Of a DNA stretch of 64,000 nt, positions 11,042-20,935 are shown in pieces. The stretch is from Terramyces sp. JEL0728 (Eukaryota; Chytridiomycota; Chytridiomycetes; Rhizophydiales; Terramycetaceae), in contig JADIIU010000004.1 in the NCBI GenBank assembly GCA_027603945.1, positions 62,001 to 126,000 on the forward strand, read 5' to 3'. Positions within the stretch are counted from its first letter, which is position 1. Every line of letters begins with the position of its first letter. The translations under genes were made by a program, and so were the position numbers. The notes beneath the pieces are model-generated. The model saw only the letters and a program-made list of their open reading frames with translations, did no database searches and had not been told where the DNA came from.

Positions 11042-12187
11042 TTACGTGAAAATTAAAAGTGCAAACAATGCACCGAATGAGTAACTGATGCTTGATGAAA
11101 CTACTTTTGGAGAGTAGGTTGGGCCACTTGGTGTGCTATCAGCTGTGGTAGCGGTTGCACTAGCAGCAGTGAAAAAGTAGTAGTCTGCTGTGTAGTCTAC
11201 GAAAGCATAGTCACCAGCTTTGCATGAAGACGGGGCTACACCTTGGAAGGTATTTACCCGAGTAAGGAAAGAAACATCATTCAAAAGACCGTTAGGAGTA
11301 TTTGTGGTGTTTGATTTCAATAGCACCCATGGAATATTGTTTGGGTCAGCAGCAGGCACTTTTGTGATTGGTGTCGCAGAAACAGTGCTTTTGTCAGCGA
11401 TTGAGATCCAAGTTGGAACCCCACCAACAAATATGTACTGGATAGATGGTGTAAGTTGGAAATCAGCTCCTTGTTTAAACAGCACGGCAGTCACGTTGCT
11501 TAGACTGAATGTTCCAGTAGTTTGGTCACAGGCATAGTTTTGGGTACCAATACCTTGGTAGTGTGACTTTAATGAGTTTCCATCAGGCAATGGCAAGGTA
11601 GTTGGAATTGAATATTGAGTAGCCACAGGGCTAGATGGAGCTGTCAAAGTGGGGACTGCATATGGAGTAGGGGCTGACACTTTTGGAGCTTGGAATCCAG
11701 CTGGCACGTAAAACCAGTAGTCGGCAGAGTAGTCAACTTGGGCAGTCTGTCCACCAGTGCAAGTATTTGGCGGCTGTCCACCGTTGGTATTTATACGGAC
11801 AAAGTAAGACACGCCAGAGAATAGCCCAGGGACATTGTTGTTGGCGACAGCTTTCAGTAAAACATAAGGCACGCTAAAAGTAGCATTCAACGCCGGAACC
11901 TTAGCTTGTGGTGCACCGGTGATTGTAGAGTTATCAGCGGCAGAGATCCAAGTAGGTTTGCCATCAACAAAGATGTAGAACGCAGTTGGATTCAAGGAGT
12001 AGTCGGTTCCTTCTTTGAATAAGGTTGCTGTAACAGAATCGAGCGTAAATGCACCAGAAGTGGAATTACAAATATAGTTTTGGGTTCCCATACCTTGCAG
12101 TTTTACAGACAAATCATTTCCTGGCGGAACTACAATACCAGCAGGCAAAGTAGCTTGGACAATAGAAGCAAGTAAACTATAGATCAT
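11042..12187 (-). CDS. Cell-surface protein with two DUF3455 repeats and GPI-type tail
   Basis: 381 aa, single exon. A short signal peptide (MIYSLLASIVQATLPAG) precedes two homologous blocks of about 160 aa. Block 1 has LQGMGTQNYICNSTSGAF, ADNSTITG and CTGGQTAQVDYSADYWFY. Block 2 has YQGIGTQNYACDQTTGTF, ADKSTVSA and CKAGDYAFVDYTADYYFF. These are hallmarks of DUF3455, secreted proteins of unknown function in fungi. A Pro/Thr linker joins them. The end is a Ser-rich segment followed by SISYSFGALFALLIFT, consistent with a GPI-anchor signal. No enzyme activity can be assigned. Confidence 0.88.
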   Translation of the reverse strand: MIYSLLASIVQATLPAGIVVPPGNDLSVKLQGMGTQNYICNSTSGAFTLDSVTATLFKEGTDYSLNPTAFYIFVDGKPTWISAADNSTITGAPQAKVPALNATFSVPYVLLKAVANNNVPGLFSGVSYFVRINTNGGQPPNTCTGGQTAQVDYSADYWFYVPAGFQAPKVSAPTPYAVPTLTAPSSPVATQYSIPTTLPLPDGNSLKSHYQGIGTQNYACDQTTGTFSLSNVTAVLFKQGADFQLTPSIQYIFVGGVPTWISIADKSTVSATPITKVPAADPNNIPWVLLKSNTTNTPNGLLNDVSFLTRVNTFQGVAPSSCKAGDYAFVDYTADYYFFTAASATATTADSTPSGPTYSPKVVSSSISYSFGALFALLIFT

Positions 12188-12585
12188 TGGATGAGAATCA
12201 GGATTCTCCTCAATTTATATCCCTGAAACATGACGTCTGATCTCAAGGCTGAACAAAGGGATTGCATTACGACCCTGGGTTTCACCACAGTTTTACCAAC
12301 TATTTGTGGAAGGCGCACCTATCCCAGAATGACATCATACATGGGAGGAAATAACCAATTCTGTCATTAAAGGCGCATGGATTTATTTGTGCTCCACTGC
12401 CTTAGCCTGCACTCTGGATTGGGATAATTAACTTGCGAGAGCTCCCTAAACATGTATAGGACAGCAGTTAAAATAAATGCCCAGCAAGGTAAGTCGCTGT
12501 GTTTCTCAATGGCTACATGCAACATTGCATTGGTACCAACTCTTCAAAATTGACATAAATTTTTTCCCACAAAGCGATTTGCGAT
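12188..12585. other. Divergent intergenic region
   Basis: About 400 bp between the DUF3455 gene (minus) and EFM7 (plus). A TATAAA on the minus strand (12214-12219) lies 27 bp before the DUF3455 ATG and probably is its TATA box. No other feature was recognised. Confidence 0.5.
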
Positions 12586-13370
12586 ATGGTGAGCACAGAA
12601 GACGACTTGGATGTTTTTCAAAGCGGGATATCTACACTCTTTAGCGAGCCAGAAGTCAACTACGGAGACATTGGCGATACTGTAACGGTGGAATTGCCCA
12701 ATGAAGCCAAAATTTCATTAATGTTGCCAGGTAGATTAAACTAACACTAGATGTAGAGCCATCAAATGTAAAGTTATTTGCACACCATCTATGGAAAGGT
12801 TCGATCTTGCTGTCGAAAATCTTGCAGCCGAGAAATATCCAAGGAAGGGTGCTGGAGTTAGGTGCAGGATGTGGATTACCCTCGATTGTACTTGCTAGAA
12901 AAGGAGCAACCGTTGTGAGTTCTGATTACCCGGACCCAGATATTATCGCCAAGCTAAAGCAAAACATGGAGAAAAACAAAGTGGAGGTTAAAGTCATTGG
13001 ACATATCTGGGGAGTGAGGGATGATGAATTACAGGGAAAATTCGATTATATTATCATGTCCGATACTCTGTGGATGACACACCAACACGACAGCCTCCTG
13101 CAAGATTTGAATGAATACCTGAGTCCCAACGGAACAATTATCGGAGTCGCTGGTTATCATTCTGGTATCTACGCAGTCGAAAAGTTTTTCAAATTAGCGA
13201 AAGAGCGGTTTGAACAGACGTATTTCCAAAATCACACTATTCCAATTGGCCATGGCTTGTGTGAAAATATGGAGTGGGGGCTAGCACCGGAAGGGACAGT
13301 CGTTCCCAACGATATCAAAGAGAGAGCCGGATATATATTTCACTTTGAGCTTAAAAGAAGACCTGAATAA
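12586..13370 (+). CDS. EFM7: Protein N-terminal/lysine methyltransferase EFM7-like
   Basis: 254 aa from exons 12586-12730 and 12751-13370 (intron 12731-12750, 20 nt). It is a seven-beta-strand S-adenosylmethionine methyltransferase. Motif I is VLELGAGCGLPSIVLARKGA, motif II is SSDYPDPDIIAKLKQN, and then come VIGHIWG and IIMSDTLWMTHQHDSLLQ. The DYPDPD and IGHIWG signatures are those of Efm7/Nnt1, which methylates the N-terminus and a nearby lysine of translation elongation factor eEF1A. The substrate is inferred from family membership. The AATAAA hexamer overlaps the stop codon. Confidence 0.85.
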
Positions 13371-13486
13371 AGCGCATCTGCCTAGCGGTACTTTTATTTC
13401 GCTCAGCCAATCCAGCACATTAGCTGCTGAATATTCATTCATGGTAAAGCTTGTATTTGGTGGCACTTTATTTTTTTGTTTTTTTT

Positions 13487-14656
13487 ATGGGAGAAAAGAG
13501 AGCAAGAGGATTAAAGAAATCCAAGGAATCACAGAAAAAAGCAAAAACCGAAAAAGTAGAGGAAACGGTTGTATTAGAGATTCATGGACAAAATGACTTG
13601 GAGGAACTTGAACAGCTGTTTACCTCTGCCTTGGCACAATTAGGTTTGTTGGACTAACATAGATGAAGATAACGCCGAACAAGCAGTGCTTTTATTCAGA
13701 GGAGTTGTCCACGAATGCGACAAGATGCTTAGAGTACGTAAAGAAGGAGTCCCAGAAGCAACTGAAGAGGAGAAAACAGTGATCGAGGAATCTATCAAGA
13801 ACTGCCCGGTTCTCCCATCCTCTTTCTACGTTACTTATGCTAATGGATTATACTACTTGTCTCTAATTGAAGAGATTTCCGTTGACGATAAGGCAAGTGC
13901 AAATAGCTGTCAATTTGTGAACAGACTAACCATAGATTGGATTAATTGAGCACGGGTTAGAATTATTAGAGCAGGCTCAAGAATTGGAAATGCATGAGTC
14001 TATCCCACACGCAGCTTGCCGCTTAATTCTGCAAAAATCAAGTTTGAAGAACGAGCCAGTTCCAAAACTTTTCCGCAAACAAGTGGAATCTTTGCTTTCG
14101 TCAAAGAATATTCCAAACTTGTTGGAGATATTCCAGTTATCTAATGGATTCACTGACATGCTAGAATCACCTGAAAAGAAGATTGAATGGACCGATTTGA
14201 ACGCAAAGAACTGGCAAAAAGTTGTTAAAATGGACAAGGACAATGAAAAATGCTTCATCGGATTAGGAAACTGCTTCTTGGGCCTAGCAGATGACTTGAT
14301 CCAGTTGCAAGAAGAGGATGCAGACATAAAGAACGAACAAGTTGTTCCATACCTGCAAAAAGGTAATCATCGTTAATCTAGCTATCAATGCATTCAAAGA
14401 CGCAGTCAAAATCCAATCTAACAAATCCGACCTTGAAAAGAGTACTCAGATCAACTTATTACTATTTTTAGGAGAAAGTTTGGTCAACCTGGGCAACTTG
14501 ACTGATGTTGACGATGACGAGGCTGATAACTCTGAATCACAAAAACATTATGCTGAAGCTGTTGAAACTTTTGAAAAAGTGTTGGAATTGGATGGGTCTG
14601 CTTTACCTGAACACTTTGAAGAATTTTTGACACAATGGAAACAAGATTTTGAATAA
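13487..14656 (+). CDS. ETT1: Enhancer of translation termination, Ett1/Nro1-like
   Basis: 370 aa from exons 13487-13643, 13663-13916, 13936-14362 and 14382-14656; the three introns are all 19 nt. The N-terminus MGEKRARGLKKSKESQKKAK is the basic start typical of Ett1/Nro1. The rest is helical and TPR-like (LLFRGVVHECDKMLR, FYVTYANGLYYLSLIEE, CFIGLGNCFLGLADDLIQ, YAEAVETFEKVLELDG). In yeast, Ett1 aids translation termination and stop-codon read-through control with Tpa1. In fission yeast, Nro1 inhibits the Ofd1 prolyl hydroxylase. Assignment rests on overall layout and N-terminal motif, so it is probable rather than certain. Confidence 0.75.
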
Positions 14657-14667
14657 ATTACTAATTT

Positions 14668-16167
14668 TTATTGATGATAGTTTAATAGTCTCGTGCGCAC
14701 TTGGTCTTTACCCAGAATAAGCATGGCGGTTGTTAAATCTATACCCACACTTGTTCCGCAAAGTATATATCTAGTATATTTCATTAGCTCCATAAACGTC
14801 AGTGATTTTTCTCCTGTAAATTCATTTAGTGCTTGCTTTAGTCCGTCTTTGGTCCATTCAATGTCAAGCTTTTCGTATAGACTCGACGAAATTTCATTTA
14901 GTTTAACCGCATCCAACTTTGAGATTGCTAGTTTAGCTTGTGGAGTAGAATAATCTGGTGCGCATAGTAGGGGATAAATCAAACTGTTGATTTGAGTGAG
15001 GTTGTTTGTTCTATTTTTGATGGATCTTAATATGGCATGGAAGGACTGTAGCTCTAATTTTTCGTGGTCGATAATTCTAGAATTACTTTTTTAATTACCT
15101 GTCTTTAAATTCTGCAAGGAATTCGTTTCTTGCCAAAGCGACAAAGTCTAAATCATTGTCAATCTTGTGTCCAATGTGAAGTTTGTTTAGATAATCTAAT
15201 TTGTCATAGGAAATAAAACAGTTGGCTTTGTTGATATTCTCCAAATCAAACTGAAATTAATCATAATTACGTGTTGCACTAATTCCGGAAGACTAAAGAA
15301 TTCTTTTGTAGTTCCTGGTGACCATCCTAGCAGTGCTACGAAATTCAACAGCGCTTCTGGAAGGTATCCGTTTTCTTTAAAATATGATACATGAACATCA
15401 TTTTGTCTTTTGCTCAGTTTGCTCCCGTCTTTACGCATCAGCAAGGGCAAGTGAGCGAATTTCGGTGGAGTCCATCCAAAAGCTTCATATAAACAGACAT
15501 GCTTTGGCGTAGATGGAATCCATTCATCGCCTCGCAATACATGAGTGATTCCCATCAAGTGATCGTCCACTACGTTTGCCAAGTGGTAAGTAGGAAGCCC
15601 ATCCGATTTCAGCAGAATCATATCGTCCAAGGTTTTTGTTGCCACTTTGAGTTTTCCATGCACCAAGTCGTCAACAATTGTAAATCTCCTTTCTTGTGGA
15701 ACTTTAAATCTAATTGTATATGGCTGGCTCTGCAATTTCTTTTTTTCTTGGTCTGATAAATTCAGACAAAGTCGGTCATACCCAGAGCCTTTTGCTTTCT
15801 TTTGAATGCTCCGCACATGCTCCAATCTTTCCGGAGTGCAATAGCATTTATAAGCAGCACCTTTTTCTATTAATATATTTGCGTATTTCTGGTAAATTTC
15901 CCTCCTTTCCGATTGAACAAGCACTGTGGGCTCGTATTTCAAGTTGCTCCATTTCAATAATTCCAGTATTTCTTCCTTGCTTCCAGGAACAGTCCTTGTT
16001 GCATCAGTATCCTCGATTCGCAGATAAAATTTCCCTTTTGATTTATGTGCAAACAAATAATTGAATAAAGCAGTTCGTAATCCGCCTAAGTGTAGGGAAC
16101 CGGTTGGACTTGGTGCAAATCGAGTTGCATGAGTTCTAATTTGGACTGTGAATATTTTTACTCTCAT
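14668..16167 (-). CDS. MSE1: Mitochondrial glutamyl-tRNA synthetase
   Basis: 485 aa from exons 16167-15271, 15250-15099 and 15076-14668, with introns 15251-15270 (20 nt) and 15077-15098 (22 nt). It charges tRNA-Glu (often also tRNA-Gln) in mitochondria. A short basic leader, MRVKIFTVQIRTHATRF, is followed by the class I signature APSPTGSLHLGGLRTALFNY. Then come FYLRIEDTDATR, the CYCTPE zinc-like region, DGLPTYHLANVVDDHLMGIT and the KMSKS-type loop KDGSKLSKRQNDV. The C-terminal anticodon-binding region is helical. The length matches bacterial-type GluRS. Its ATG is only 52 bp from the ATG of the divergent proteasome gene. Confidence 0.95.
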
Positions 16168-16219
16168 TTTTTCAAGGTGAAAACCAACCCTGGCAAATTT
16201 TTCACTAATCCAAAACGAA

Positions 16220-16914
16220 ATGGTAAATGAATATTGACAATAGAGCATCACAGAATATAACGGCGGCAGTGTAATGGCGATGGTTGGAAAGAATTGCGTT
16301 GCAATTGCCAGTGACAAAAGATTTGGTGTCCAAGCACTTACCCTTGGAATGGATTTTGACAAAATATTTCCAGTCAACGACAAGTTAATGATTGGACTAG
16401 CTGGATTAGCATCTGATGTAGAAACACTGTAATTATTACTTACTCAGAAACGAAAAGTTTAGATTTAAAGTCAACATGTACAAATTAAACGAAGATCGTG
16501 AAATTACACCAAAGACGTTTGCACATTTAGTTTCTTCAACCCTATACGAAAAAAGGTTTTTTGTTTCTAAGATAGATTCGGGCCGTATTTCGTTGATCCG
16601 GTTGTTGCTGGATTGAATCCAGACGGAACTCCATTTATTTGCTCCACAGATTTAATCGGATGTATTAACTTTGCAAAGGATTTCGTAGTTGCCGGGACTG
16701 CATCTTCAATGATGTACGGAATGTGTGAAAGCTTATGGGAACCGGATCTTGTAAATATCGCTAATATTAGGAGCCAGAGAGTTTGTTTGAGACTATTTCA
16801 CAAGCAATGTTGAATGCTGTTGATAGGGATGCTTCGTCGGGTTGGGGTATTTCAGTTCATGTCATCACACCAGAGAAAATCATCTCTAGAACTCTAAGAG
16901 CAAGAATGGATTAA
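16220..16914 (+). CDS. PUP3: 20S proteasome subunit beta-3
   Basis: 204 aa (yeast Pup3 is 205). Exon 1 is only the ATG (16220-16222). The others are 16244-16428, 16448-16555, 16576-16750 and 16771-16914, with introns of 21, 19, 20 and 20 nt. The spliced start [19 protein letters not shown] matches the family exactly, which supports the one-codon exon. Further signatures are [48 protein letters not shown] and [15 protein letters not shown]. As in other beta-3 subunits there is no catalytic N-terminal threonine, so the role is structural. AATAAA (16913-16918) overlaps the stop codon. Confidence 0.96.
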
Positions 16915-17050
16915 TAAAATTGGTTAGTTTTAAAGCTTCCGGGTCTGCCAAAAGCTGCTGTTCACGAAGGAGCGAGCAATGTACCGACTGTCAAGTACAA
17001 TGAATGGCAGATACACCCAGATTAAGACAGATGTTACAGATAAATATTTT

Positions 17051-17449
17051 TTATTTGTTCTTGGAGAGTGTAACTCGCAAATCACCTTTTGAAGTGCCAA
17101 GTGGGAAGGTAGCTGTGAAAGGAGAGTCGCCGCATTTGCTTCTTGCTGCAAATACACCAGCTTCCCATCTTCCCTTACTTACATTAATAGTCGCACCTGC
17201 GTTGACAGGTTTAATATCAAATCGAGCATCACCAGACACACCAGACGAGGAAGTTGGGTTTCCTTGGCATCTCTCGATTTTACCAGCAATCCCTCCACAA
17301 ATTTGTAGCAGGGCAACATTGATTTGATGGTCGTTTAATTTAGTAGCTTTGTCTGTACATACAACGTTTTTAGCAGCATTTGGGTCCAATACTCTTTTTC
17401 CTGGGACTGGGGTGGCAGATACAATAGATAACAGATAGATGAATTTCAT
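17051..17449 (-). CDS. Small secreted protein of unknown function
   Basis: 132 aa, single exon. The N-terminus MKFIYLLSIVSATPVPGKR is a short signal peptide, possibly followed by processing after the basic KR. The mature part has four cysteines (VVCTDK, LQICGG, IERCQG, SKCGD), enough for two disulfides, and a beta-rich C-terminus (RFDIKPVNAGATINVSK, DLRVTLSKNK). A TATA box lies 29 bp upstream of the ATG. It sits beside other surface-protein genes. Family not recognised. Confidence 0.75.
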   Translation of the reverse strand: MKFIYLLSIVSATPVPGKRVLDPNAAKNVVCTDKATKLNDHQINVALLQICGGIAGKIERCQGNPTSSSGVSGDARFDIKPVNAGATINVSKGRWEAGVFAARSKCGDSPFTATFPLGTSKGDLRVTLSKNK

Positions 17450-17477
17450 TTTGTATTATCTCATCAATCTTTTCTTT

Positions 17478-17483
17478 TTTATA
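17478..17483 (-). promoter_or_regulatory. TATA box of the small secreted protein gene
   Basis: TATAAA on the minus strand, 29 bp before the ATG at 17449, in the same position as in the neighbouring cell-surface genes. Confidence 0.5.
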
Positions 17484-17533
17484 TTGAGGTGGGCTTTAGT
17501 GCCAGTGGCCTGGCTACACATGAAACGGTCCTT

Positions 17534-17639
17534 GATCAGCGAGCCTTACCATCGATTGGAATCAAGGAATGCAGATCAGTGAGCCATGCAATCGACTGGG
17601 ATCAAGGAATATAGATCAGTGGCCTGCACCGATCGATTG
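17534..17639. repeat. 40-bp tandem repeat, about 2.6 copies
   Basis: Units start at 17534, 17574 and 17614, each beginning GATCAGYG and containing ATCGAYTGG then ATCAAGGAAT. Copies 1 and 2 differ at several positions, so the repeat is old. The third is truncated after CGATCGATTG. It lies downstream of the first DPBB-CBM18 gene and about 85 bp upstream of the small secreted protein gene, so it could be a promoter element array. Confidence 0.8.
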
Positions 17640-17809
17640 CTTTGGCTCGCCATTTAGATTCCTTGCATTCCGTATTTTCAATAGAAATACATACAATTTC
17701 ATTTATTCCACATAGACACAATAGCTCTGGCTTGCCAGATATTTGAGAGTGAACAAGTGCAGGGTAAATACACGATAAAAATAAATAGAACTTCAAATAG
17801 ATGGACAAA

Positions 17810-18657
17810 TTAGAGACATGAGATGTAATCTCCGTTTGGATGGCAAGTAGTTCCAACTGCACACAATAGCTTTACAGATGAATGCAGTGACGTGCAAATG
17901 TAGAATGAATTACCGCTGCAAATCATCCTCTTGCCGTGTGAACAGTCAACAGCCGTCGCAGGTTGGCTTGCAGTAGTAGCAGAAGGTTTAGCTGTGGTGG
18001 TTTTTGCAGTGCCAGCCAGCGGTATAGTATTGATATGTGGAACAGTAGTATGACGAGGCGGCAGTGTATGAACAGGTTTGGCGGTTGTAGCTGGCTTTGC
18101 ACGCACGCAAGATCCAGAAATACAGTTCCCAGTTCCACAAAATTCTTGTCCAGTACCGCAATAACCATATTTGGAGCAACAAAGGCCAGCACTGCATCCT
18201 CCGTTAGCAGCACACTGAAGTGAAGCTTGAGGTCGAGTAGAGCCTACTACTCCTTTACCACTAGGGCAAGCTACAAAATCCCAAGTAGCTTGAATTTTTC
18301 CAACTGTTAGGGCGTTTGTGATACTTCCAGTCAGCTCAACAAACATTTGGAATGACAGATCTACGCCAGGTCGAGTTGGTAGTTTATCAACAAATGGACC
18401 GATAGAAGTCTTTCCATTGTAGCTGACTTGCACACACATCCCACATTTAGATTGGTCGTAGGCGTCAGTGCCAACAGCTACAAAGTCTATATTAATTATA
18501 TGGTACAATTATGGTTGATGGGATCTAGACCGCAACTTCCAATTCCAAATGGGCCAGCAGAAGAAGGTTGTCCAGGTATAGGATTAGGACCATAATAAGT
18601 GGCTTTGCCAGAGTAAGATGAATAAGATTGAATCAATACCAAGAAAGTCAATTGCAT
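17810..18657 (-). CDS. Secreted DPBB (expansin/RlpA-like) protein with CBM18 and CBM19-like chitin-binding modules
   Basis: 275 aa from exons 18657-18507 and 18486-17810 (intron 18487-18506, 20 nt). The signal peptide [17 protein letters not shown] is followed by a double-psi beta-barrel domain: [51 protein letters not shown]. Then comes a hevein-like CBM18 with eight cysteines ([20 protein letters not shown]...), a Thr/Ala/Pro linker, and a C-terminal six-cysteine module ([25 protein letters not shown]) that resembles CBM19. Barrel-plus-chitin-binding architecture suggests a wall-loosening or wall-binding protein. The barrel's enzymatic role is unproven. It is a paralogue of the gene at 19734-20633. 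Confidence 0.88.
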
Positions 18658-18964
18658 CTGGCCATTTATAGGGATTTAATTGCTTTAAATACATATTCCA
18701 TAGCGGATTAATTTATCGGAGTTTAAGCATTCGTGATTTTTATTTTAATTAACCATAATCAAAGAATAAAATCCATCCAGAGGCGGAACTTATTTCATTT
18801 AGCGGAGTTGTTTATTTAAGGCTGAAGGTTCCTGGCTCTTGCCGACCACCAAATAAGCGAGACTGCTTGTAACCATCTAGAATCCAGCAAAGCAATTTCA
18901 ACCTAGTTCGGACTCTTTTCACTGAATTTTCAGACAAGATTTTTATCCAAATTTGTTTGAAATC
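18658..18964. other. Divergent intergenic region
   Basis: About 300 bp between the DPBB-CBM18 gene (minus) and SWI5 (plus). A minus-strand TATAAA (18665-18670) lies only 8 bp before the DPBB gene's ATG, too close for a normal TATA box if that ATG is used. The rest is AT-rich without recognised features. Confidence 0.45.
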
Positions 18965-19217
18965 ATGTCAGACGCTGAACTAAACAAGCTAAAGCAAGAA
19001 CTGCTACAACTTACAGACGAATTTAATGAGAAATCAGAAAAGGATCTCGATACATATTTGAAGCAGCGAATAGATTTACTCCACGATTACAACGAAATCA
19101 AAGACATTGGGTAACCACTGCTAACCTAGCCAACAACTATTAGGAATCAATGCCGAAAAGTATGGAACAACCGTAAAAGAAATGTACAAGAAATACGACT
19201 TGGATTTAAACGACTAA
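18965..19217 (+). CDS. SWI5: Swi5 recombination mediator
   Basis: 77 aa from exons 18965-19110 and 19130-19217 (intron 19111-19129, 19 nt). The N-terminal half is a coiled coil (LNKLKQELLQLTDEFNEK). The C-terminal signature HDYNEIKDIGQQLLGINAE then GTTVKEMYKKYDLDLND is the conserved Swi5 domain. Swi5, with Sfr1, stabilises Rad51/Dmc1 filaments during homologous recombination. The length fits fungal Swi5/Sae3 (about 85-90 aa). AATAAA overlaps the stop codon. Confidence 0.9.
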
Positions 19218-19262
19218 TAAATTAATTTGCATTGATTGTGACTTTTTTATGCAATATTATAA

Positions 19263-19640
19263 ATGCACAAGAAACAGCAAGCTATTCGTAGGATATCACT
19301 CAATTTCAAAATTTATTCCGATAGTGCAGTATCAGGGAATCGTAATGCTCAATACCGAATCGGATTATGTTTTCTTAATGGACTGAATGTTGAAAAGGAT
19401 TACAGGAAGGCGCTTTCGTGGTTTATTAAAGCTTCTGAGCAAGGGAACACTGATGCGATGTTTGTCATTGGCTGGTTCTACGAGAAAGGGATAGGATTGA
19501 AGCGAGATTATAGTGCGGCTTATTACTGGTACATGAATTCACAGAAACTGGGGATGTTACATACACTGGAAGAGAGATCTGAATGTTTTGCTAGTATTAC
19601 ATGTATGAATGCGAGAATGGAATTTCAAGTGCGAGAATAA
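19263..19640 (+). CDS. Small Sel1-like repeat protein
   Basis: 125 aa, single exon, starting 45 bp after the SWI5 stop. Two Sel1/TPR-like repeats are clear: NAQYRIGLCFLNGLNVEKDY then RKALSWFIKASEQG, and DAMFVIGWFYEKGIGLKRDY then SAAYYWYMNSQ. Such repeats mediate protein contacts, often in chitin synthase activation (Skt5/Chs4) or ER-associated degradation (Hrd3). This protein is too short for either, and no specific role can be given. Confidence 0.8.
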   Translation: MHKKQQAIRRISLNFKIYSDSAVSGNRNAQYRIGLCFLNGLNVEKDYRKALSWFIKASEQGNTDAMFVIGWFYEKGIGLKRDYSAAYYWYMNSQKLGMLHTLEERSECFASITCMNARMEFQVRE

Positions 19641-19733
19641 ACCGCTCTTTATATTATGCGGTTTATGTGTTTCAACATCTCAAAAGTAATAAAACTATCG
19701 ATCATTACTAGAGTTTATGGTAATTATATATTT

Positions 19734-20633
19734 TTATTGACAAAACATGAGCACTATGAACAGTATACTCGAGAAATGTGTGTGGGCTCCACTCACAATC
19801 CCTGTAGTTACGTATCCTGGTTGCGAGTACACTTGTCCACTAGTATTATATGCTGGAGATTGATATATTGGAGTAACAGCAACTGGTGCGGCTGTAGTGA
19901 CTGCGGCATCGGTGTATGCAGTGGCAGTTGGTACATATTGTGCGGTGGATTGTGTAGTGGTCACATAAACTGCTTGAGCAGGAGGATTCAAGTTTGGTAG
20001 ATTTTGTTGAACTGGTGGATTCACTTTTGGGGCTTGTCCAAAGCAAGCACCAGATTTGCATCCAGCACCACAATGAGCAGCACTATTTCCACAGTACCCA
20101 TAAGCTGAACAGCACATGCCTGCACCGCAGCCTCCATTCGCACCACAAGTACCAGTAGCAGGCACCAATTGTGCTTGTGGAGCAGATTGTTGAACAGGAG
20201 CTTGCGGTTGAGCAATAGGAGCGGCAATAGGAGCAGCGCTAGACCCAACAGCACCTCTACCAGGCGGACATGCAACGAATTCCCAAGTAACTGGGATCCG
20301 TCCCTTATTAAGCGCGTTTTGAGGCCCGCCAGTCAATTCAGAAAACATCTGGAAAGATAAATCTACACCAGGACGGCTTGGTAATTTGTCTGCAAATAAA
20401 CCGACAGATGTTTGCCCATTATAATGTACTTGCACACATTGGCCACACTTGGAGCCGTCGTATTCGTCTGTGCCAACAGCTACGAAATAATTGTGGTCGA
20501 TTGGGTCGTTTCCGCACGAACCTATTCCAAAAGGTCCTGGAGACGACAAGGCACTGTAACCTGCCACTGGTCCATAAAAAGTCGCATCGCCTGAAAATCC
20601 AGCTATATAACCAATCAGCAATAATGTAATCAT
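19734..20633 (-). CDS. GPI-type DPBB-CBM18 cell-surface protein
   Basis: 299 aa, single exon. The start at 20633 (MITLLLIGYIAGFSG) gives a good signal peptide and lies 32 bp after a TATA box; an in-frame ATG at 20681 would lie upstream of the TATA box. The barrel domain ([42 protein letters not shown]) is about half identical to the paralogue at 17810-18657. A CBM18 follows (CGANGGCGAGMCCSAYGYCG...CKSGACF). The C-terminal half then differs: a long Gln/Pro/Thr/Tyr linker ends in a hydrophobic tail, THFSSILFIVLMFCQ, suggesting GPI attachment to membrane or wall. The paralogue instead ends in a second chitin-binding module and lacks the intron-free structure. Confidence 0.87.
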   Translation of the reverse strand: MITLLLIGYIAGFSGDATFYGPVAGYSALSSPGPFGIGSCGNDPIDHNYFVAVGTDEYDGSKCGQCVQVHYNGQTSVGLFADKLPSRPGVDLSFQMFSELTGGPQNALNKGRIPVTWEFVACPPGRGAVGSSAAPIAAPIAQPQAPVQQSAPQAQLVPATGTCGANGGCGAGMCCSAYGYCGNSAAHCGAGCKSGACFGQAPKVNPPVQQNLPNLNPPAQAVYVTTTQSTAQYVPTATAYTDAAVTTAAPVAVTPIYQSPAYNTSGQVYSQPGYVTTGIVSGAHTHFSSILFIVLMFCQ

Positions 20634-20664
20634 GTAGACTCTATAAAGAATATTTTCTTGGTTT

Positions 20665-20673
20665 CCTTTTATA
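20665..20673 (-). promoter_or_regulatory. TATA box of the GPI-type DPBB-CBM18 gene
   Basis: TATAAAAGG on the minus strand, 32 bp before the ATG at 20633. Confidence 0.6.
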
Positions 20674-20935
20674 CATTGCAAAGGGGCAAGACCGCCATCA
20701 AACAGGGGTAACTTGTAAAACGAGCCTGGCGCACTCTATAAGCTAAATCAATCATGGTAGTACAATACACCAGTATGGATATTAAATGATTGGGGTCTAA
20801 ATTTAGTCATTCCGTGTTGATATTCAATTTAATCACAATTTGCAAGCGCAAGGAGCAAAGTTGGTAAATATCTCATTTTTGAAGATGGCTGGTACAAAGC
20901 CATTTGTCAGTTTCAAAGTAAAATTAGCTATAGTT

